Positions 40,433 through 45,625 of a stretch of 45,625 nucleotides of DNA are shown piece by piece. Where the stretch lies: contig NZ_AGBF01000040.1 of the NCBI RefSeq assembly GCF_000225525.1, positions 1-45,625 on the forward strand, read 5' to 3'. Source of the stretch: Streptomyces zinciresistens K42 (GTDB taxonomy: Bacteria; Actinomycetota; Actinomycetes; Streptomycetales; Streptomycetaceae). The position numbers and the translations under genes are program-made. Each line of letters opens with the position of its first letter. Position 1 is the first letter of the stretch. The notes under the pieces were generated by a model. That model was not told the origin of the DNA, did no database searches, and worked only from the letters and a program-made list of their open reading frames with translations.

Positions 40433-40798
40433 TCAGATCTCCAGCGCGCCCTCTATGCGCTTGAGCGCGTGCCGGGCCAGCGCCAGGTTGCCGCGCGAAC
40501 GGTCCAGCGCGAGGTAGAGGAAGAAGCTTCCCTCGCTGCTGCTCAGGGGGCGGATCACGTGGTACTGCGCGCCGAGGGTGATGAGCATGTCCTCGATCGA
40601 GTCCTCCATCCCGAGCAGTTCGAGCGTACGGGTCTTGGCGCGGACCACCTCGGTGTTGCCCGCCGCCGCCACTTCCAGGTCCAGCCCCTGGCCACCGCCG
40701 AGAACGCCCAGCGACATGCCGCTCTCGTAGTCGACCAGCGTGACGCCGAGGGCGCCCTCGATAGCCATGGCTTCCTTGAGCGCGGTCTCGATGTTCAT
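40433..40798 (-). CDS. Roadblock/LC7 domain protein (A)
   Basis: A 121-residue single-domain protein with the roadblock/LC7 pattern: N-terminal helix ETALKEAMAIEGALGVTLVDYESGMSLGVLGG, central VAAAGNTEVVRAKTRTLELLG, the strand DMLITLGAQYHVIRPLSS, and the helix SRGNLALARHALKRIEGALEI. In bacteria such domains regulate small GTPases (MglB and the streptomycete cvn systems), but no GTPase is encoded here. ATG 40798 has GAAGGG 9 nt upstream; a TTG two codons earlier is less likely. It is divergent from a second roadblock gene across a 140-bp, unusually AT-rich gap. Confidence 0.9.
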   Translation of the reverse strand: MNIETALKEAMAIEGALGVTLVDYESGMSLGVLGGGQGLDLEVAAAGNTEVVRAKTRTLELLGMEDSIEDMLITLGAQYHVIRPLSSSEGSFFLYLALDRSRGNLALARHALKRIEGALEI

Positions 40799-40938
40799 GG
40801 TCAAGCCCTTCGTTCGTGCGATGGCGCAATTTCATGGAAAGTTCAGAATTTGAGCGACCTGCACCCTGTCCTGATCCTTTCGGCTTAAAGTACTGTGCTT
40901 TTTGTTGTCCTGTGAAGCATTGGTGAAGGTGAGTCCTG
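40799..40938. promoter_or_regulatory. AT-rich divergent promoter region of the roadblock cluster
   Basis: This 140-bp gap is clearly richer in A and T than its surroundings and must hold both promoters. A near-palindrome AAAGTAC-TG-TGCTTT-like element occupies 40887-40901, and TACTGT (40891) is a possible -10 for the rightward gene. The GAAGGTGAG before position 40939 is the rightward ribosome binding site. Exact promoter positions are uncertain. Confidence 0.5.
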
Positions 40939-41292
40939 TTGTCATCAGTTGAGACCTCCCTGGGCGGCCTGCTGGAGTTGCCGGGCGTGACCGGAGTCAT
41001 GCTCATCGACTCGGTCACGGGACTGACCTACGGCGGCGCCGGGACGAACGCCCCGGATCCCGTCGAGTGCGGCCGCATCACGGCCGTCGTCGGCAACGGG
41101 CTGAACGCGGCGGGCGCGCAAGGTGAGTTGGAGAGCATCGTCATCACGGGGTCCGACCGCCAGCTCGTCATCGCCACCGTGCCCCGGCAGGGCGATCCCC
41201 TGCTGCTGACCGCGGTGCTGGAGCGCGGGCGGGCGAATCTGGCCCTGGTCCTGCGCCGTCTGAACAACTACGCCGCCGAGGTGACCGGATGA
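40939..41292 (+). CDS. Roadblock/LC7 domain protein (B)
   Basis: A 117-residue protein beginning SSVETSLGGLLELPGVTGVMLIDSVTGLTYG, with RITAVVGNGLNAAGAQGELESIVITGSDRQLVIATV and the final helix RGRANLALVLRRLNNYAAEV. It parallels protein A helix for helix (both end in 'R..NLAL...L'), so the two probably share an ancestor or form a dimer pair. The start is TTG with GAAGGTGAG about 8 nt upstream; no ATG or GTG fits better. Its TGA overlaps the ATG of the next gene by 4 bp, so translation is coupled to the PATAN-like protein. Confidence 0.88.
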   Translation: MSSVETSLGGLLELPGVTGVMLIDSVTGLTYGGAGTNAPDPVECGRITAVVGNGLNAAGAQGELESIVITGSDRQLVIATVPRQGDPLLLTAVLERGRANLALVLRRLNNYAAEVTG

Positions 41293-42107
41293 AGGCCGCG
41301 AACACCGTCCCGCGCAATCTCCCCGCGCTCCTCGCCGCACTGCACGAGGAGGAGCGCGACGCGGCGGTCACCGTCGAGGGCACCCCGGGCGGCGTCATCC
41401 ACCTGCGCCGCGGCGGGGTCGTCGCGGTGGACACCCCCGGCGCTCCCAGCGCGGAGTCGACTCTGCTGAAATCAGGGCGAGTCGAGGACAGTGCCTGGGC
41501 GGCGGCATGCGCGGCGGTCGGCTCCGGCGGCGGCACGCTGTCCGAAGAGGTGAGCCGGCGCGGCCTGTTGAGCCAGGAGGAGTTCGAGGTCAGCTGTACG
41601 GCGGCCCTGTTCGACGGCGCCTTCGCACTCGCCCTGGGCGCCGCGGCCGAGTGGGAGGTACGCGAGCCGTCCCGGCTCCTCGTCGCGGCCCGCGCGTTCC
41701 CCCCGCACCTCGTCACCTCCGAGACCACCCGCCGCCTCGCCGTCGTCAACGAACTCTGGGGATCGGCCACGGACCTGGCCCGCACCCGCGTCCGCAGGAC
41801 CAAGGCCCCCGCGGCGCGCCTCCTCCCGAGGCACGCGGCCGTCCTGGAGGCCGCGAACGGCCGCCGCACCCCCCGTGACATCGCCTTCGCCCTGGGACGC
41901 GGCACGTACGCCGTGATGCTCGACCTCGCCCATCTGCGCTCCCTCGGGCTGGTCGGCCAGGACGCGCCACCGCCGCCGCCGGGGCGGCCCAGCACCGCCC
42001 CGCGCGTGCCCGACGCGCGGACGGAGTCCCCGGAGCCGGCGGCCCCGGCACCGCTTCCGCAGCGCTCACCCGGAACGCACCAGCCGCCCCGATCGGCCAC
42101 CGCGTGA
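41289..42107 (+). CDS. PATAN-like (DUF4388-like) domain protein with winged-helix C terminus
   Basis: A 272-residue protein. Residues about 10-125 follow the PATAN/DUF4388 pattern: LPALLAALHEEERDAAVTVEGTPGGVIHLRRGGVVAVDTPG (the 'G.i.lr.G.iv.a' strand pair) followed by short helices. Residues about 177-225 look like a small winged helix: LLPRHAAVLEAANGRRTPRDIAFALGRGTYAVMLDLAHLRSLGLV. The last ~45 residues are Pro/Ala-rich linker. PATAN domains occur in bacterial GTPase and two-component systems, often with roadblock proteins. No GTPase is present here. Coupled by 4-bp overlaps to both neighbours. Family assignment is by pattern only. Confidence 0.72.
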   Translation: MKAANTVPRNLPALLAALHEEERDAAVTVEGTPGGVIHLRRGGVVAVDTPGAPSAESTLLKSGRVEDSAWAAACAAVGSGGGTLSEEVSRRGLLSQEEFEVSCTAALFDGAFALALGAAAEWEVREPSRLLVAARAFPPHLVTSETTRRLAVVNELWGSATDLARTRVRRTKAPAARLLPRHAAVLEAANGRRTPRDIAFALGRGTYAVMLDLAHLRSLGLVGQDAPPPPPGRPSTAPRVPDARTESPEPAAPAPLPQRSPGTHQPPRSATA

Positions 42108-42469
42108 ACCCGCGGCGGCGCAGGGCCTCCAAGCGGCGCAACCTCGCCCTGGCCCGGCGGCTGAGGCTCGCCCGCACCCGTGCGGGTCCGCGCCCACCGC
42201 TGACACCGCCGCCCACGCACCGACCCGGCGCCGGCCCACCGCCACCCGCGCACCGACCCGGCGCCGGCCCACCGCCACCCGCGCACCGACCCGGCGCCGG
42301 CCCACCGCCACCCGCGCACCGACCAGGCGCCGACCCACCGCCGGCGCCGCTGCCCACGCGCCGACCCGGCACGGCACTCGACCGACCGCCCCTCGCGACG
42401 AATCCCACCGATCAACCCGAGACAGACCTCCTCCTGCGCGTCCGCGCGGGTCTCGCAGGACTGCTCTGA
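42104..42469 (+). CDS. Proline-rich repeat protein coupled to the PATAN-like gene
   Basis: A 121-residue protein starting at a GTG inside the stop codon of the PATAN-like gene (GTGA overlap), which supports it as a real, translationally coupled gene. It has three parts: a strongly basic N terminus (RRRRASKRRNLALARRLRLARTR), a central run of four 11-residue units of the HRPGAGPPPPA type (DNA 42218-42349, 33-bp units, three identical), and a C-terminal amphipathic helix (ETDLLLRVRAGLAGLL). No family recognised; the DNA in the middle may vary in copy number between strains. It could be a linker or adaptor, but function is unknown, and a spurious reading of repeat DNA remains possible. Confidence 0.6.
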   Translation: MNPRRRRASKRRNLALARRLRLARTRAGPRPPLTPPPTHRPGAGPPPPAHRPGAGPPPPAHRPGAGPPPPAHRPGADPPPAPLPTRRPGTALDRPPLATNPTDQPETDLLLRVRAGLAGLL

Positions 42470-42511
42470 ACCACGCTGGACCACGCCACCGCCCACAAAC
42501 CGGGGAAGCCC

Positions 42512-42901
42512 ATGCCTGAGATCCACCAGCCCGAACCGCTCGTCGAGGTGCTCACGGCACTGCGTGAAGGCGTGATGGGGGTCAGCGAGACAGTCGTCTC
42601 CACCGTCGACGGACTCCTGGTCGCCGCCGACGTCGACGCCGTGCACGCGGAGTCCATCGCGGCCCTGTCGGCCGCCACTCACAGCCTCGCGCTCCGCATG
42701 GCCCACGAGGCTGGCGGTACCGGCCTGCGGGACGTCACCACCCGCAGCGCGGACCGGCACGTGGTCGTCCAGGCGATCAACGACCGGGCCCTGCTCACCA
42801 TCCTGGGCGACGACGGCCTGGACCTGAACCGCCTCCAGCACGACACCCACACGACGCTGGAACACCTCGCGAAGATCCTGGCGGGTGACACCCCGCGCTG
42901 A
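42512..42901 (+). CDS. Roadblock/LC7 domain protein (C)
   Basis: A 129-residue roadblock domain protein, closer to MglB-like members: VEVLTALREGVMGVSETVVSTVDGLLVAADVDAVHAESIAALSAATHSLALRMAHEAGG, followed by DVTTRSADRHVVVQAINDRALLTILGDDGLDLNRLQHDTHTTLEHLAKIL. The 'dGLl.a' and 'al.a....l' features match the family better than proteins A and B. The ATG is preceded by GGGGAAGCC. It starts 43 nt after the proline-rich gene and is probably in the same operon. No partner GTPase or sensor kinase is linked, unlike cvn operons. Confidence 0.92.
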   Translation: MPEIHQPEPLVEVLTALREGVMGVSETVVSTVDGLLVAADVDAVHAESIAALSAATHSLALRMAHEAGGTGLRDVTTRSADRHVVVQAINDRALLTILGDDGLDLNRLQHDTHTTLEHLAKILAGDTPR

Positions 42902-43091
42902 CGGCACCGTGTCAGCCCACGCGGCACCGTCACGCGCGACGGCGGGCCCCGCACGGGGCGGAGCCCAACCGCTGGGGAACACACGTACGGTGACGGGCTC
43001 GGGCCGGGCGGTCGCGCCATGCGCCCGGTCCGGCGCCGGTCCGGGCCGTTCACCAGCCACGCGCCGCGTACGCCGAGTCAGCGTCCGCGCA

Positions 43092-43161
43092 CGGACAGCG
43101 GACAGCGGACAGCGGACAGCGGACAGCGGACAGCGGACAGCGGACAGCGGACAGCGGACAG
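43092..43161. repeat. Ten tandem copies of the heptamer CGGACAG
   Basis: Positions 43092-43161 consist of exactly ten head-to-tail CGGACAG units without interruption. The unit is not a multiple of three, so slippage changes frame. It lies in the gene-poor stretch 42902-43486, about 190 bp downstream of roadblock gene C and 330 bp upstream of nadE. In this stretch I also see a DUF397 remnant and a 17-bp sequence repeated from 40285, but no intact gene. Confidence 0.95.
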
Positions 43162-43230
43162 TACATGTCGCCGAGAGTGACCATGGGGCGCGTCAGAAGC
43201 GGTACGGGGTGACGGCGCGCGCGACGGGCG

Positions 43231-43314
43231 ATCCACGTCCGGGACTCCAAGGACCGGCGGGGCCCGAACCCGCCCTCTCCCCCACCGCGTGGCACGACTT
43301 CGTCGACTACGCCG
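43231..43314 (+). pseudogene. DUF397 remnant, frameshifted
   Basis: Codons from 43231 read IHVRDSKDRRGP, matching the DUF397 signature 'VRDSKDP.GP'. The rest of the signature, 'L.fsp.aW..F...', follows as ALSPTAWHDFVDYA, but in another frame (from 43272). So the C-terminal half of a DUF397 gene is present with a frame shift near 43266, and nothing of its N-terminal half is found; an in-frame stop (TGA near 43209) precedes it. DUF397 genes normally accompany Scr1-type XRE regulators, absent here. The match is by eye. Confidence 0.6.
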
Positions 43315-43486
43315 CCCAGAACCGGGCTTCACACCCCGCCCCGTGCCGGACACCGCGGATTCCCGGGCTCCGGCGGCACCGCTCGGCACCGTCCGCGACA
43401 ACTCCAGGATCGCCGCGCCGTCCGCGACGGACGGGGAGCGGCCGTCCTGAGCAGGGGATCTATGCTCGGTGGCGGAGGAGACGGTG

Positions 43487-45580
43487 GTGGAGATGCCTGC
43501 CACGCCGGAGAAAGCCACAGCAGAAAGCCGCGGTCCATTGAACTTCTGGTCGATCTACCAGCACGGCTTCGCGCGGGTCGCCGCGTGCACGGGCCACACC
43601 GTCATCGCCGATCCGCACGCCAACGCCGGGACCGTGCTGCGCCAGGCGCGCGCGTGCGCGCAGGAGGGAGTGGCGGTCGCCGTCTTCCCCGAGCTGGGCC
43701 TGACCGGCTACTCGATCGAGGACCTGCTGCTCCAGGACGCGGTCCTCGACGACGTGGAGCGGGCGCTGCGCACGGTGGTGGCCGGGTCGGCCGAGCTGCT
43801 GCCGGTGCTGGTCGTCGGCGCCCCGCTGCGCCACCGCCACCGGATCTACAACTGCGCGGTGGTCGTGCACCGGGGCCGCGTCCTCGGCGTGGCGCCGAAG
43901 TCGTACCCGCCGAACTACCGCGAGTTCTACGAGCAGCGGCAGATCGCCTCCGGCGACGGCGAGCGCGGCGGGACGATCCTGGTCGGCGGCGAGGAGGTCC
44001 CGTTCGGCGTGGACCTGCTGTTCGAGGCGCGGGACGTGCCGGGCCTCGTGCTGCACGCGGAGATCTGCGAGGACATGTGGGTGCCGGTGCCGCCGAGCGC
44101 GGAGGCGGCGCTGGCGGGCGCGACCGTGCTCGCCAACCTCTCCGGCAGCCCGATCACGGTCGGCAGGGCCGAGGACCGGCGGCTGCTGTGCCGGGCGGCG
44201 TCCTCGCGCTGCCTGGCGGCGTACGTCTACTCGGCGGCCGGACTCGGCGAGTCCACGACCGACCTGGCGTGGGACGGCCAGACCATGATCTACGAGAACG
44301 GCGCGCTGCTGGCCGAGTCGGACCGCTTCCCGCTCGACGACCAGTACGCGGTGGCCGACGTGGACCTGGACCTGCTGCGCCAGGAGCGGCACCGGACGGG
44401 GACGTTCGACGACAACCGCCGTACCCACGGCGCCCGCACCGGTGACTTCCGGCGGGTGCCCTTCCTGCTGGAGCCGCCGTCGGCGGACCTCGGCCTCAAG
44501 CGCCGGGTGGAGCGCTTCCCGTTCGTGCCGGCCGACGCCGGCCGCCTGGCCCAGGACTGCTATGAGGCGTACAACATCCAGGTCGCGGGGCTCCAGCAGC
44601 GGCTGGCCGCGATCGGCGGCCCCAAGGTGGTCATCGGGGTGTCGGGCGGCCTGGACTCCACGCACGCGCTGATCGTCGCCGCGCGCGCGATGGACCGCGC
44701 GGGCCGGCCGCGCAGCGACATCCTCGCCTTCACCCTGCCGGGCTTCGCGACCAGCGACCACACCAAGGGCAACGCGCACCGGCTGATGAGCTCGCTGGGG
44801 GTCACCGCCGCCGAGCTGGACATCACGCCGACCGCGCGGCTGATGCTGGAGGAGATGGGCCACCCGTTCGCCTCCGGCGAGCCGGTGTACGACGTCACCT
44901 TCGAGAACGTCCAGGCGGGCCTGCGCACCGACTACCTGTTCCGGCTGGCCAACCAGCGCGGCGGCATCGTGCTCGGCACCGGTGACCTCTCGGAGCTGGC
45001 GCTCGGCTGGTCCACGTACGGCGTCGGCGACCAGATGAGCCACTACAACGTCAACGGCGGGGTGCCCAAGACGCTGATGCAGCACCTGATCCGCTGGGTC
45101 ATCGGCAGCGGCCAGTTCGACGAGGAGACCGGCCGGACGCTCGCGGCGATCCTCGACACCGAGATCAGCCCGGAGCTGGTGCCGGGCGAGGAGATGCAGT
45201 CGACGGAGTCCAGGATCGGCCCGTACGCGCTGCACGACTTCACGCTGTTCCACGTCCTGCGGTACGGCATGCGGCCGTCGAAGATCGCGTTCCTGGCGTG
45301 GCACGCCTGGCACGCGGCGGACGGCGGGGCCTGGCCGCCGGGCTTCCCCGCGGCCAAGCGGGTCGCCTACGACCTGGCGGAGATCCGGGGCTGGCTGGAG
45401 GTCTTCTGCCGCCGCTTCTTCGCCTTCGCCCAGTTCAAGCGGTCCGCCATGCCGAACGGGCCGAAGGTCTCGGCGGGGGGTTCGCTCTCGCCGCGCGGCG
45501 ACTGGCGCGCGCCGTCCGACGGCAACGCGGCGGTCTGGCTGCGCGATCTGGAACGGATCGGCGAGGCGCTCGACGGATAG
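43487..45580 (+). CDS. nadE: Glutamine-dependent NAD+ synthetase
   Basis: NadE makes NAD+ from nicotinic acid adenine dinucleotide, taking ammonia from glutamine. The N-terminal nitrilase-like glutaminase domain has Glu69 ([16 protein letters not shown]), Lys138 ([14 protein letters not shown]) and Cys194 (AEICEDMW); the C-terminal synthetase has the PP-loop [11 protein letters not shown]. It is the long, mycobacterial-type enzyme. The start is uncertain: GTG 43484/43487 follow GGAGGAG at 5-8 nt, GTG 43469 and ATG 43493 are possible, and a TTG at 43538 would give 680 residues with Glu52 and Lys121 matching the numbering I recall for the M. tuberculosis enzyme. Transcribed alone as far as can be seen. 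Confidence 0.95.
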   Translation: MEMPATPEKATAESRGPLNFWSIYQHGFARVAACTGHTVIADPHANAGTVLRQARACAQEGVAVAVFPELGLTGYSIEDLLLQDAVLDDVERALRTVVAGSAELLPVLVVGAPLRHRHRIYNCAVVVHRGRVLGVAPKSYPPNYREFYEQRQIASGDGERGGTILVGGEEVPFGVDLLFEARDVPGLVLHAEICEDMWVPVPPSAEAALAGATVLANLSGSPITVGRAEDRRLLCRAASSRCLAAYVYSAAGLGESTTDLAWDGQTMIYENGALLAESDRFPLDDQYAVADVDLDLLRQERHRTGTFDDNRRTHGARTGDFRRVPFLLEPPSADLGLKRRVERFPFVPADAGRLAQDCYEAYNIQVAGLQQRLAAIGGPKVVIGVSGGLDSTHALIVAARAMDRAGRPRSDILAFTLPGFATSDHTKGNAHRLMSSLGVTAAELDITPTARLMLEEMGHPFASGEPVYDVTFENVQAGLRTDYLFRLANQRGGIVLGTGDLSELALGWSTYGVGDQMSHYNVNGGVPKTLMQHLIRWVIGSGQFDEETGRTLAAILDTEISPELVPGEEMQSTESRIGPYALHDFTLFHVLRYGMRPSKIAFLAWHAWHAADGGAWPPGFPAAKRVAYDLAEIRGWLEVFCRRFFAFAQFKRSAMPNGPKVSAGGSLSPRGDWRAPSDGNAAVWLRDLERIGEALDG

Positions 45581-45625
45581 TCCCGCGGCGGACGCGCGGG
45601 CCGGGCGCGGCGACGGACCGGGGCG

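Noticed and set aside
41168..43060. A 630-residue minus-strand frame opposite the roadblock cluster containing repeated RGWRWAGAGSV units
   Set aside because: The repeats are the reverse reading of the 33-bp proline-rich array; the frame crosses several plus-strand genes with good starts.
42885..43541. A 218-residue plus-strand frame with TADSGQR repeats through the heptamer array
   Set aside because: No ribosome binding site or conserved start; it contains one half of a DUF397 signature out of frame with the other and runs into nadE in the wrong frame.

Overview
The window is high-GC actinobacterial DNA, almost certainly from Streptomyces. The supporting signs are extreme third-position G/C, many GTG/TTG starts, long antisense shadow frames, and families such as DUF397, SseB pairs, roadblock/LC7 proteins, a mycobacterial-type NadE and DUF4190 proteins. 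From memory, without a search, the gene order resembles the core-chromosome stretch of S. coelicolor around ligA - mnmA - opp - gcvT/gcvH/glyA/sdaA - glgX. I see no phage, IS element, rRNA or tRNA gene.

Layout. (1) 0.3-9.4 kb: a minus-strand run of LOG-family protein, SDR, C-terminal-type MetE and ligA; a plus-strand DUF427 gene and an alpha/beta hydrolase; then mnmA and its likely sulfur donor, a cysteine desulfurase, separated by a plus-strand amidase whose 3' end carries a three-copy 30-bp repeat with 31-bp unique spacers. (2) 9.5-13.8 kb: two small membrane proteins divergent from a TetR regulator, a hot-dog thioesterase, a membrane-anchored esterase and a TRIC/UPF0126 channel protein. 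(3) 13.8-20.2 kb: an oligopeptide ABC importer on the minus strand in the order permease - binding lipoprotein - permease - ATPase - ATPase. (4) 20.6-28.0 kb: two SseB-family genes and a P-loop protein, then a tandem glycine riboswitch followed by gcvT, gcvH, glyA and sdaA. These genes turn glycine into one-carbon units, serine and finally pyruvate. (5) 28.4-34.0 kb: GH25 lysozyme, EF-hand protein, a HATPase (anti-sigma-like) protein with a strong palindrome upstream, an enoyl-CoA hydratase, and two paralogous lipoprotein L,D-transpeptidases. (6) 34.1-40.2 kb: glgX and a heterodimeric ABC exporter. (7) 40.4-42.9 kb: three roadblock/LC7 proteins with a PATAN-like (DUF4388-like)/winged-helix protein and a translationally coupled proline-rich repeat protein. 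(8) 42.9-45.6 kb: a gene-poor stretch with ten copies of a 7-bp repeat and a frameshifted DUF397 remnant, then glutamine-dependent nadE.

Most of the window is conserved housekeeping. The least explained parts are the roadblock/PATAN/proline-rich cluster (40.4-42.9 kb), the repeat elements at the 3' ends of the amidase and thioesterase genes, and the repeat-rich degraded stretch before nadE. Family names come from recognising motifs by eye; no database search was run.
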